The notes beneath the pieces were generated by a model, which worked only from the letters and a program-made list of their open reading frames with translations, made no database searches and was not told the origin of the DNA. DNA of 64,000 nt from an uncultured Anaeroplasmataceae bacterium (GTDB lineage: Bacteria > Bacillota_I > Bacilli_A > Acholeplasmatales > Anaeroplasmataceae). Made by a program: the position numbers and the translations under genes. The stretch's first letter is position 1. Every line of letters starts with the position of its first letter. Positions 17,789-24,736 of the stretch are shown one piece after another. The DNA lies in assembly GCA_910579215.1 (NCBI GenBank), contig CAJTTN010000007.1, positions 14,773 to 78,772 of the forward strand, in the 5' to 3' direction.

Positions 17789-18358
17789 TTAATTTTTATC
17801 CATAGGCTTCAAATTTTTATTTAATCGGTCCACAAGCCAAGCGATTCTTTTTTCTCGTCCAGAATCTGTTTTTGCATCTAAAAATGCCTTCACATATGTT
17901 TTCTTTATAGAAAAAGACATAGCTTGAAAGTTTGCATAGGCTGGTTCATATTCCCTTAATATAATGGATAAAGAATCTATTTCTTTTTGGGTAATTTCTA
18001 AACTATTTTGAACATACCATTGACCATTCTTTTTAGCCTCTTCAATTTTACTTATTCCATAGGCTGTCATACGTCCTTGTTCTTCTAAAGCCAAAGCTAA
18101 TTTTTTATTTTTTTCAGACCATTTACTATGTTCTCTGCGTATAGAAAAATACTTTTTATAGCTTCTCTCATCTATATTCTTCATCTGTCCGTCAATCCAA
18201 CCATAGCATAAGGCCTCTTCTAAAGCTTCCTGGGCTTTTAGTGTTTTAGGTCCTCCATTTTTTCCAAACAAAAGCCAAATTCCCACACTAGAAAGACAAT
18301 TATCCTTAAGCCATGCTCTAAATTCTGCTCGGCTAGCAAATATCTTTATATCTTCCAT
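17789..18358 (-). CDS. YdeI/OmpD-associated family protein
   Basis: The 189-aa protein matches the YdeI/OmdA family: AEFRAWLKDN (11-20), SVGIWLLFGK (24-33), EALCYGWIDGQ (48-58), YFSIRREHSKWSEKNKKLA (70-88), then ALEEQGRMTAYG. The C-terminal half ends with LVDRLNKN, typical of the family. Members are small cytosolic proteins of unclear biochemistry; some have been linked to resistance to peptides in other bacteria. It follows the SDR gene by 24 bp and probably shares its transcript, which would end at the terminator near 17640. Base composition is like the flanking chromosome, so it marks the right limit of the island. Confidence 0.85.
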   Translation of the reverse strand: MEDIKIFASRAEFRAWLKDNCLSSVGIWLLFGKNGGPKTLKAQEALEEALCYGWIDGQMKNIDERSYKKYFSIRREHSKWSEKNKKLALALEEQGRMTAYGISKIEEAKKNGQWYVQNSLEITQKEIDSLSIILREYEPAYANFQAMSFSIKKTYVKAFLDAKTDSGREKRIAWLVDRLNKNLKPMDKN

Positions 18359-18382
18359 AATTTCCTTTAGTTTTCTAATTTT

Positions 18383-19141
18383 TTATAAAGAAGCTCCAAA
18401 ATCACTGACAATTACCTGTCCAGTCAAGGCTTTAGATTCGTCTGAAGCAAAGAAGGCGAGTACATTCGCAACATCCTCTGCTTTACAAGGACGAATGGTA
18501 AGATCATTATGCTTCCGCATTGCACCCATCATACGCATGTCTAGAGCTTCAGGCTTCATGCCAGCCGTCATAGGAGTTAATATCGTTCCAGGACAAATAA
18601 CATTACAACGAATTCCCTTATCCGCTAATAATAAAGCCGTATGCTTCGTTAATCCAATCAATGCCGCCTTAGTAGAGACATAAGCTGCACCTCCACCGCC
18701 ATTGTATCCAGCAACAGAAGCTACATTAACAATAGAAGCTCCCTCCTTCATCACCTCTAATGCTGCACGAATACATTGCATAGTTCCTGTTTGATTCACA
18801 GAAATAATTTTTTGTAGCTCTGCATCATCAAACCGATCAATAGGAGCAAGTCCTGTATCCAAAATACCTGCATTATTTACTAAAATATCTACTCCACCAA
18901 AGGTATCTATGGCAGCCTTTACCAAGGCTTTACAATCCTCATCCTTAGAAATATCTGTAGCTACCGCAAGAACAGAGCCTCCAAAGCCCTTAATACTTTC
19001 TGCCACCTCATCCAAAACATTCTTTCTTCGAGCACTAATAACTACATTTGCCCCTTCTTTTGCAAATAATAAGGCTGTGGCTGCTCCAACTCCTGAATTT
19101 CCACCTGTGATAATAGCTGTTTTTCCTTTTAATCTATTCAT
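18383..19141 (-). CDS. Short-chain dehydrogenase/reductase (SDR)
   Basis: A classical SDR of 252 aa. Visible are the cofactor loop TGGNSGVG (12-19), the dinucleotide helix ISARRK (36-41; the Arg residues after strand 2 favour NADP), NNAG (90-93), the catalytic serine in NVASVAGYN and the YVSTK pair (about Y154/K158), and the PG motif after strand 6. No membrane or signal segment. The family acts on many alcohols, ketones and sugars and the sequence does not fix the substrate. It is the first gene of a two-gene unit with the YdeI-like gene; its ATG has a GGAGG-type ribosome site. Confidence 0.92.
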   Translation of the reverse strand: MNRLKGKTAIITGGNSGVGAATALLFAKEGANVVISARRKNVLDEVAESIKGFGGSVLAVATDISKDEDCKALVKAAIDTFGGVDILVNNAGILDTGLAPIDRFDDAELQKIISVNQTGTMQCIRAALEVMKEGASIVNVASVAGYNGGGGAAYVSTKAALIGLTKHTALLLADKGIRCNVICPGTILTPMTAGMKPEALDMRMMGAMRKHNDLTIRPCKAEDVANVLAFFASDESKALTGQVIVSDFGASL

Positions 19142-19263
19142 AAATATTCCTCCTACTTATATAACTATTTTACTACTTTTGAAAACTTTATGCAATTTCA
19201 ACTATAGCAATCTACTTATTTTTTTGCTAAATAAAATATAATCTACTAATCTTTTAAAGCCTA

Positions 19264-19292
19264 TTGAAAAAAAATAAAATCTAGATTATAAT
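19264..19292 (+). promoter_or_regulatory. Promoter for a plus-strand RNA antisense to the small toxin message
   Basis: TTGAAA (19264-19269), 17-nt spacer, TATAAT (19287-19292). No protein gene follows in this direction for 600 bp; the transcript would start near 19299 and run through the 3' end of the minus-strand toxin message. Confidence 0.7.
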
Positions 19293-19307
19293 AGAATCGT
19301 CGAAGGA

Positions 19308-19381
19308 CAATAAACGTCAAAAAAGTGAAAAGGGAAGGCGCTATTCCTTCCCTTTTCGTATGTAGGAACCAATAAACGTCA
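19308..19381. repeat. 12-bp direct repeats flanking the terminator hairpin
   Basis: CAATAAACGTCA occurs at 19308-19319 and 19370-19381, on either side of the hairpin at 19327-19357. Confidence 0.7.
19318..19357 (-). terminator. Terminator of the small toxin message
   Basis: Perfect 12-bp stem GAAAAGGGAAGG/CCTTCCCTTTTC with a 7-nt loop; on the minus strand it is followed by a run of six T after CAC. On the plus strand no T-run follows. Confidence 0.75.
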
Positions 19382-19459
19382 TGATTAAAGAGCTCTTTTA
19401 ATCACAGAATATGGTTAAAGTGCACATCTCCATACCCTAGAAGCCTAAAGCATCAACAG

Positions 19460-19531
19460 CTATTTCTGATTACGCTTTAAGATGTAAGCTATAACAACAA
19501 GAATTATAGCTAACACAATCAGGTATTCCAC
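19460..19531 (-). CDS. 23-aa hydrophobic peptide, probable type I toxin
   Basis: A GTG-started frame of 24 codons with a good ribosome site (AAAGGAG, 6 nt before) and an in-frame stop directly upstream, so no longer start exists. The product is a single membrane helix of about 17 residues (YLIVLAIILVVIAYIL) with a basic tail (KRNQK), the layout of type I toxins such as Ibs, Fst and TxpA. It has its own consensus promoter, a 90-nt leader with a hairpin (19550-19578) and a strong terminator. An opposing promoter makes an RNA across its 3' end. I do not recognise it as a named family; toxicity is inference. Confidence 0.62.
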   Translation of the reverse strand: MEYLIVLAIILVVIAYILKRNQK

Positions 19532-19624
19532 TGATTACTCCTTTATTTACACGTTCATTGTTTCCTTTGTAACGTGTGATTTGTTCATTGTACCCTCCAT
19601 ACAGAGCCTATAGCTCATACCCCC

Positions 19625-19652
19625 ATTATAGCGTTTAATCTCTATTTGTCAA
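19625..19652 (-). promoter_or_regulatory. Consensus promoter of the toxin message
   Basis: Minus strand: TTGACA (19652-19647), 16-nt spacer, TATAAT (19630-19625). Both hexamers are perfect consensus. The transcript would begin near 19618. Confidence 0.85.
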
Positions 19653-19832
19653 ATCGCTAAAATTTATAGAAATCGACTTTTTTCCTACAAAAGATTTTAA
19701 TCAAATATTTCCAAGAAAAAAGGAAATGAAAAAACCATTATTTTTCTTAGAATTTATAAAAAACATTAAAAAAGACAAAATAAATTTTTTTATTTTTTTT
19801 ACTAAATTATATATAAACCAAGCGTTATCACA

Positions 19833-19861
19833 TTGTACATCCATCTATTTTGTGATACAAT
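19833..19861 (+). promoter_or_regulatory. Extended -10 promoter of hflX
   Basis: TTGTAC (19833-19838), 17-nt spacer ending in TGA, TACAAT (19856-19861). The message would have a leader of about 100 nt before hflX. Confidence 0.75.
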
Positions 19862-19887
19862 AACATTTAGTTTAGGCGGTGATACCC

Positions 19888-19920
19888 ATGAAAATATGTA
19901 AAGCTTTGCAAGTAAAATAA
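19888..19920 (+). CDS. 10-codon leader ORF upstream of hflX
   Basis: ATG at 19888 encodes MKICKALQVK and stops at 19920; an AGGCGG ribosome site lies 7 nt before it. It sits between the hflX promoter and two overlapping hairpins, as leader peptides of ribosome-mediated attenuation do. In other Bacillota, hflX-type genes are known to be induced by ribosome-targeting antibiotics through such leaders. Confidence 0.5.
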   Translation: MKICKALQVK

Positions 19921-19924
19921 ATTA

Positions 19925-19957
19925 GAATCACTCTCTTATGAACTGGAGTGGTTCATA
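19925..19957 (+). promoter_or_regulatory. Competing hairpins in the hflX leader
   Basis: Two stems share bases and cannot form together: GAATCACT (19925-19932) with AGTGGTTC (19947-19954, one G-U), and TATGAAC (19937-19943) with GTTCATA (19951-19957). The second ends 3 nt before the hflX ribosome site (AAGGAG, 19961-19966). Ribosomes stalled on the leader ORF could change which one forms. Confidence 0.5.
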
Positions 19958-19971
19958 GTAAAGGAGAATAT

Positions 19972-21234
19972 ATGAACGCAATATTAGTCGCAGTAACAAC
20001 AGCTTATGATGTATATGATGTAGAATATTCCTTAGCTGAGCTTAAAAATCTTGCAGAGGCAATTGATATAACTACAGTTTTTCAAGTTTCACAAAAATTA
20101 ACCTCTCCTAATAGTAAAACCTATGTTGGGAAAGGAAAACTAGCAGAAATCATCATTGCCATAAAGGCCTATGATGCCGATTTAATTATATTTAATGATG
20201 AGCTTACACCTTCTCAGCTGAGAAATGTGAACGAGGCTTTGCAGATTGAATGTATAGATCGAAGCTATTTGATATTAAAAATATTTGAACAACGAGCCCA
20301 AACCAAGGAAGCGAGCCTTGAAATTAAGCTTGTAAAAAATCTTTATCTTTTACCTAGAGTTGCCTTTTTAAGAGAAAAAGAATCAAGAATTGGTGGCACA
20401 AGTGGTTCCTTGTCTAACAAAGGAGCAGGCGAAACACAAACTGAATTAGATAAAAGACATATACTTGCTGAAATCAATCGTCTAAAAAAAGAACTACAAG
20501 CCTTAAAAGCTATGAAGGAAGCCCAAATTGAAAAAAGAAAAAGAAACGATGTACCTATCGTCGCCTTAGTAGGATATACAAATGCTGGGAAATCATCTAC
20601 TATGAATTCCTTATTAGAATATATCGGGCAAGAGGATAAACAGGTTCTAGAAAAAAACCAGCTCTTTGCTACACTATCTACCTATAATCGTAAAATATCC
20701 TATGACAAAAAGGAATTTATTTTAGTTGATACGGTAGGATTTGTTTCAAAGCTTCCACATACGCTTGTAAATTCCTTTTATCAAACACTGACAGAAATTA
20801 AGCATGCTGATTATATCATACATGTCGTTGATTCCTCTAGTCCTTACATCAATCAACAGATTAACGTAGTGATGCGTGTGCTAGCAACCCTACAAGCAGA
20901 TAAGATTCCAGCTTTATTTTTATTAAACAAATGGGATGAAACAATAGATACGTCTCTTCATATTCTAGGGTATCCATCTTTAACATTTTCTAATAAAACA
21001 AAGCTTCATTTAAAGGAGTTATTTGAAGATATCTTATCCCATGTAGGACCTTCTACCATAAGAGCCAAACTATTTATTCCGTATAAGGATGGAAAATACA
21101 GTCATATTTTAGAGGAAACCTCTTATATTTATCAAAAAGAATATCAAGCGCATGGAACCTATTATGACGTAGAGCTTCCTATAAAGCAATACGCTATGTT
21201 TGAAGCCTATGATTTAGATAGCATGGTTAACTAA
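19972..21234 (+). CDS. hflX: GTPase HflX (ribosome-splitting factor)
   Basis: The 420-aa HflX protein splits or rescues stalled 70S ribosomes after stress in characterised bacteria. The N-terminal HflX domain has GKGKLAEI, NDELTPSQLRN and FEQRAQTKEASLEIKL; the linker has GGTSGSLSNKGAGETQ, a family hallmark. The GTPase domain carries GYTNAGKSS (G1), LVDTVGFVSKLPH (G3, DTVG) and NKWD (G4). I place the start at ATG 19972 rather than the upstream GTG 19948, because AAGGAG lies 5 nt before it and the GTG is inside the leader hairpin. A terminator follows. Confidence 0.95.
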   Translation: MNAILVAVTTAYDVYDVEYSLAELKNLAEAIDITTVFQVSQKLTSPNSKTYVGKGKLAEIIIAIKAYDADLIIFNDELTPSQLRNVNEALQIECIDRSYLILKIFEQRAQTKEASLEIKLVKNLYLLPRVAFLREKESRIGGTSGSLSNKGAGETQTELDKRHILAEINRLKKELQALKAMKEAQIEKRKRNDVPIVALVGYTNAGKSSTMNSLLEYIGQEDKQVLEKNQLFATLSTYNRKISYDKKEFILVDTVGFVSKLPHTLVNSFYQTLTEIKHADYIIHVVDSSSPYINQQINVVMRVLATLQADKIPALFLLNKWDETIDTSLHILGYPSLTFSNKTKLHLKELFEDILSHVGPSTIRAKLFIPYKDGKYSHILEETSYIYQKEYQAHGTYYDVELPIKQYAMFEAYDLDSMVN

Positions 21235-21239
21235 AGAAA

Positions 21240-21280
21240 AAGCTTAGATTTTAGAGCATCTTTAATCTAAGCTTTTTTTA
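21240..21280 (+). terminator. hflX terminator
   Basis: Perfect 11-bp stem AAGCTTAGATT/AATCTAAGCTT (21240-21250 and 21264-21274) followed by seven T. Confidence 0.88.
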
Positions 21281-21288
21281 TTTTAATA

Positions 21289-21393
21289 TTATTTTTCATT
21301 TATTTTTCTTTTTATTTCTTCATTTTCTTTCTCAAGCGATTTAACTCGTTCTTCTAATAAACCAAGCTGAATAGACATAGTATAAAGATTCAT
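21289..21393 (-). CDS. 34-aa coiled-coil microprotein, coupled to the upstream membrane gene
   Basis: The ATG (21393-21391) overlaps the TGA of the 104-aa membrane protein gene in an ATGA arrangement. The product has a short hydrophobic start (MNLYTMSIQLGLLEE) and then a highly charged helix (LEKENEEIKRKINEK) with leucines, valine and isoleucines spaced as in a short coiled coil. The overlap is a typical sign of real coupled translation. No family recognised. Confidence 0.5.
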   Translation of the reverse strand: MNLYTMSIQLGLLEERVKSLEKENEEIKRKINEK

Positions 21394-21704
21394 TCCCCCA
21401 AATCGCTGAAGATTTTTTTATATTTCTTATAGTCTCCCTTTTGGGGAAGAATAAAATATAAAAGAATACCTAATATAAGAAAGAATATCCCTAAAACAAG
21501 AATGGCGATTCCCTCTACAGCCTCTTCCTTATTTGATGTAAGGCTTAAGATAATACCTAATATCACAAAGATAATGCCCAAAGGAAAAAGACAGATTAGC
21601 ATTACAATTTTAGACGACTTGGCCTGTTTTTTATATAGCTCCTGATATTTTTTCTCCTCAAGAGCTTCCATTTGTTTTTTCTCTTCTTCTTCAAAATAAT
21701 CCAT
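21390..21704 (-). CDS. Small membrane protein with charged N-terminus and two membrane helices
   Basis: Of 104 residues, 1-31 are highly charged and helical (Glu/Lys rich), 33-54 and 66-88 are membrane helices (IVMLICLFPLGIIFVILGII; GIAILVLGIFFLILGILLYF), and the tail is basic. No catalytic motif. It is the fifth gene in the line rnmV, rsmA, yabG, ispE and follows ispE by 18 bp, so it is probably on the same transcript. Its stop overlaps the start of the 34-aa ORF. I do not recognise the family. Confidence 0.65.
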   Translation of the reverse strand: MDYFEEEEKKQMEALEEKKYQELYKKQAKSSKIVMLICLFPLGIIFVILGIILSLTSNKEEAVEGIAILVLGIFFLILGILLYFILPQKGDYKKYKKIFSDLGE

Positions 21705-21722
21705 AGGTATCTATTCCCTCCT

Positions 21723-22544
21723 TTAAATTGTATGACATAAAAACAAAGATAGCTTAGCATCTAATGCCTTTATATTTTCTAAATCTACAGTTTTAGCATT
21801 TAAAATATAAATGCTAGGTCCGCTTCCACTTATATGTGGAATATAGCTTAAAGAATCAATTTTTTGAAAAACTTCTGCAAGCTGTGGACAAATACGTAAT
21901 GCAGTTGATTCTAAATCATTAAATATATATTCATCAATTAAATCAAAATTCTTCATCTTAATTGCTTCAATTAGCTTTTGAATGGTAATATTCTTAGACA
22001 CTCCATGAAACACATAATTCTTATATACCTCTTTAGTAGATAAGCCAAAATCAGGTTTTACAATTAAAAAAGGGACATTTTTAAAATCTAAATCAATTGG
22101 CGTAACAACTTCTCCACGACCTGTACACATAGCGGATTGAACATTTAAAAAGAAGGGAACATCTGATCCAAGCTTACATGCCATAGCATAAAGCTCCTCT
22201 TGACTTGCATTTGTTTCAAACAATCTATTTAATCCTCGCAAGGTTGCAGCTGCATCACTACTTCCTCCAGCTAGTCCAGCCATAATAGGTATTTTTTTAT
22301 TTAAGGTGATGAAAACCCCAGATGTAATAGAAAAATGCTCTTTAAATAATTTTACAGCCCTTAAACATATATTATCATCTATAGAAGCATCACACTCTAT
22401 AGAATCACGTTCTGCCTTTTGAAAAAATAATTCATCGTAAAGATCTATGGGTACCATCAGATTTTGAACCTGATGATAACCATCTATCTCCTTGCCAACC
22501 TCTAAGGCTAAATTTATTTTTGCAAATGCCTTTTCATATATCAT
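21723..22544 (-). CDS. ispE: 4-diphosphocytidyl-2-C-methyl-D-erythritol kinase
   Basis: IspE phosphorylates CDP-methylerythritol in the non-mevalonate isoprenoid pathway. The 273-aa protein has the GHMP-kinase hallmarks: AKINLALEVG (8-17, catalytic Lys), the ATP loop PIMAGLAGGSSDAAATL (about 88-104) and the C-terminal HISGSGPSIY. Length is close to the usual 280-290. It follows yabG by 17 bp in the same order as in Bacillus subtilis (rnmV, ksgA, yabG, then ispE), which supports the call. Cytosolic. Confidence 0.95.
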   Translation of the reverse strand: MIYEKAFAKINLALEVGKEIDGYHQVQNLMVPIDLYDELFFQKAERDSIECDASIDDNICLRAVKLFKEHFSITSGVFITLNKKIPIMAGLAGGSSDAAATLRGLNRLFETNASQEELYAMACKLGSDVPFFLNVQSAMCTGRGEVVTPIDLDFKNVPFLIVKPDFGLSTKEVYKNYVFHGVSKNITIQKLIEAIKMKNFDLIDEYIFNDLESTALRICPQLAEVFQKIDSLSYIPHISGSGPSIYILNAKTVDLENIKALDAKLSLFLCHTI

Positions 22545-22561
22545 AATTCAAAACATCCTTT

Positions 22562-23329
22562 CTACCTAACTAGCAATCGCATTTTACCATACGATTCAAT
22601 TCCACCAATGCTTCCTTTTTGCATTTTAGAAAAATTATATATACTCTCTATATCTACAATTTGATTAAATGGGGTAATAGCAACCATGATTGCCACAATT
22701 GCTGGATCAAATGCCTCTATATTTTTTCGATCAAAGGAAGAAGCAAAATTAGCTCCTGCAGCAATCAATCCCTCTGCATTACTTCCACACGCTCCTGCAA
22801 AAATACAAATATCATCTAAATCATATTGGGAACGAATTCTAGTAATAGCTTTAATGAAATTAATAGTATTTTTATAATTTCTTAAATCATCTATTCCTCT
22901 ATTATTATAGGAATCATGACCTGTAATAACAACGATATTAGGTCTTGTTTTTCGAATATACTCTAAAATTTGATCTTCCATTAAGGCTTCATTTACCTCT
23001 ACACCATAGGCGTAAATACCTAAGGATTTATACAGATTTAAGCATTTTGTCAAATAAAATGGATCACTATCTAGATGAAGAATCTTTCCTGTAATATGTC
23101 CTATTTTTTTCTTATAGGTATTAATAATATTCTTTTGATATTCCATTTTACTTTCATTATAGCGATTTAAATCAGACTCATCTACAGGAACTAAATCCTC
23201 TAAATCACTATCTGCTGATAAACGAATATATAATCCTCGTAAATAGGCTATATTTCCATCTATATTTGTTATCACAAAAATTATATCATGATTATGAGAT
23301 GAGCGACTTACAATATCTCCCTTTTGCAT
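22562..23329 (-). CDS. yabG: Sporulation-specific protease YabG
   Basis: YabG is a cysteine protease that processes spore coat proteins in B. subtilis. The 255-aa protein has the family start (GDIVSRSSHNHDIIFVI), VLHLDSDP-like HLDSDPFYL, the GHDSYNN motif with the conserved His, FAGACGSNAEGLIAAGANFASS with the conserved Cys, and the end KMQKGSIGGIESYGKMRL. Together with yabP and yabQ elsewhere in the window it indicates a spore former. It lies between rsmA and ispE as in Bacillus. Sporulation control would need a mother-cell promoter; I did not find a convincing one. Confidence 0.93.
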   Translation of the reverse strand: MQKGDIVSRSSHNHDIIFVITNIDGNIAYLRGLYIRLSADSDLEDLVPVDESDLNRYNESKMEYQKNIINTYKKKIGHITGKILHLDSDPFYLTKCLNLYKSLGIYAYGVEVNEALMEDQILEYIRKTRPNIVVITGHDSYNNRGIDDLRNYKNTINFIKAITRIRSQYDLDDICIFAGACGSNAEGLIAAGANFASSFDRKNIEAFDPAIVAIMVAITPFNQIVDIESIYNFSKMQKGSIGGIESYGKMRLLVR

Positions 23330-23354
23330 AAATAATCACCTATATTAAGGTATG

Positions 23355-24218
23355 TCATTTATCCATATTATGTGTTATATAATCTGTTATTTTAATGAAA
23401 TCACTAAGAGTTAGCTCTTCAGCTCTACATTTCAAGGAAAGACCTAAAGATAATAGCATATTTTGTACAAATTTTTTATCATATTTTAACGATAAATTAT
23501 TTTCTAATGTTTTTCTTCGCTGAGCAAATGCACCTTGAATAACAAAAAATAAAGCACGCTCATTTTCGCAATACATCGGTGGATCTTTATACACATCTAA
23601 ACGCACAACAGCACTATCTACATTAGGAGAGGGAATAAATACAGTTCTAGGAACCTTCATAATTTTTTTTGCTAGAGCTCTATACTCTATCCAAAGGCTT
23701 AAGGCATTATAATCCTTAGTAGATGGCTTGCCACAAATTCGATCGGCAACCTCTAGCTGCATCATCATCACATAGCGACTAATTGGTAGCTTCTGGGATA
23801 AAAGTCCTGTCAAAATCGGTGTGGTTATATAATAGGGCAGATTAGCAACCAAATAAATCGTGTTATACTTCTCTAAATATAAAGAAATATCAGATAAAAT
23901 GTTTGCCTTTAATATATCCTGATTCAAGATTTTATAATTAGAAAAAGCCTTCAAATTTTGTTCAAGAATCGGCAACAAATCTTTGTCTATCTCATAAGCC
24001 AAAACAAATCCTGCCTGTTCGCATAATACCTCAGTTAAAGCTCCTAAGCCTGGCCCAATTTCTATGACTGCATCTTTTTTTGTAACCTCACTTGCTTCTA
24101 CTATTTTTTCTAAAATATGAGAATCTGTTAAAAAATTTTGTCCAAATCGTTTTTTTATTTGAAAATGATTTTGTTTCACTGAGTGCTCCACATAACCTAC
24201 AGTTCCAATTTTTGGCAT
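23355..24218 (-). CDS. rsmA: 16S rRNA dimethyladenosine transferase
   Basis: RsmA (KsgA) dimethylates the two adjacent adenosines of the last 16S rRNA hairpin. Motifs in the 287-aa protein: KKRFGQNFLTD (22-32), SAM-binding EIGPGLGALTE (53-63), AYEIDKDL with the acidic residue that holds the ribose, QDILKAN, and catalytic ANLPYYITTPIL (motif IV, NLPY). PSPNVDSAVVRL follows as usual. The start overlaps the end of rnmV by 22 bp, so the two are coupled. Loss of this enzyme gives kasugamycin resistance in other bacteria. Confidence 0.96.
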   Translation of the reverse strand: MPKIGTVGYVEHSVKQNHFQIKKRFGQNFLTDSHILEKIVEASEVTKKDAVIEIGPGLGALTEVLCEQAGFVLAYEIDKDLLPILEQNLKAFSNYKILNQDILKANILSDISLYLEKYNTIYLVANLPYYITTPILTGLLSQKLPISRYVMMMQLEVADRICGKPSTKDYNALSLWIEYRALAKKIMKVPRTVFIPSPNVDSAVVRLDVYKDPPMYCENERALFFVIQGAFAQRRKTLENNLSLKYDKKFVQNMLLSLGLSLKCRAEELTLSDFIKITDYITHNMDK

Positions 24219-24736
24219 AGTAATTCTAACTCCTCTCTACTCATTCTAAGCATATTCACCCTTTTTAAAAAGGTCTTTCCATTAGGCTTACCGATATTTA
24301 GCTTTTCAGAAATAGCATCTCTTAGAAGCCCACTATTTGGCATCCCTAATAGCTTTAAATCATACAAATCCTTTAAATGAATTGTATTAGGCGTCTTAAA
24401 ATCTGTAATCAAATGATCTAAGGATTCTTTAATACATGCGATAGATGCATGTTCAATTCCTACCTTTTTATGATTTTTACTAATGGCATCCTTTTTTCTT
24501 AGAAATGCATGCTTAGCAGTAGGAATAGCCTTTGCGATTTTATTTCTAATTTTTTCTCCTGGGGTATCAGGATCCGTAAAAATAATGATGTCATGAGTCG
24601 AGCTTAAGACTTTTAAAAATTCAATAGTTTCCCCTGCTATTTCACTACCATTTGTAATAACTACATTAGCTTGAGGATAGATTCTTTCTATTATCATTTG
24701 ATCATGAATACCCTCAACCACAATAACACTAGACAT
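24197..24736 (-). CDS. rnmV: Ribonuclease M5 (5S rRNA maturation)
   Basis: RNase M5 trims both sides of the 5S rRNA precursor. The 179-aa protein has the Toprim motifs VVEGIHD (6-12, catalytic Glu) and IIFTDPDTPGEKIR (50-63, DxD), then a C-terminal domain with KVGIEHAS, GMPNSGLLRD and IGKPNGKTFLKRVNML as in B. subtilis. It overlaps the HD-hydrolase gene upstream by 8 bp and rsmA downstream, so all three are in one operon. Confidence 0.95.
   Translation of the reverse strand: MSSVIVVEGIHDQMIIERIYPQANVVITNGSEIAGETIEFLKVLSSTHDIIIFTDPDTPGEKIRNKIAKAIPTAKHAFLRKKDAISKNHKKVGIEHASIACIKESLDHLITDFKTPNTIHLKDLYDLKLLGMPNSGLLRDAISEKLNIGKPNGKTFLKRVNMLRMSREELELLCQKLEL

Larger units (their letters stand above)
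19299..19402 (+). ncRNA. Putative antisense (antitoxin) RNA
   Basis: Inferred from the strong promoter at 19264-19292 and the absence of any open frame. The RNA would contain the stem-loop 19327-19357 and a palindromic segment near 19384-19402 (GATTAAA...TTTAATC), where it might end; the 3' end is a guess. It would pair with the 3' part of the message for the 23-aa peptide encoded on the other strand, as in the Bacillus txpA/ratA pair. Confidence 0.42.

Noticed and set aside
19299..19402. Attenuator or riboswitch of the SDR gene
   Set aside because: The strong hairpin has its T-run on the minus strand, lies upstream of the SDR gene and ends the toxin message; the plus-strand promoter points away from the SDR gene.
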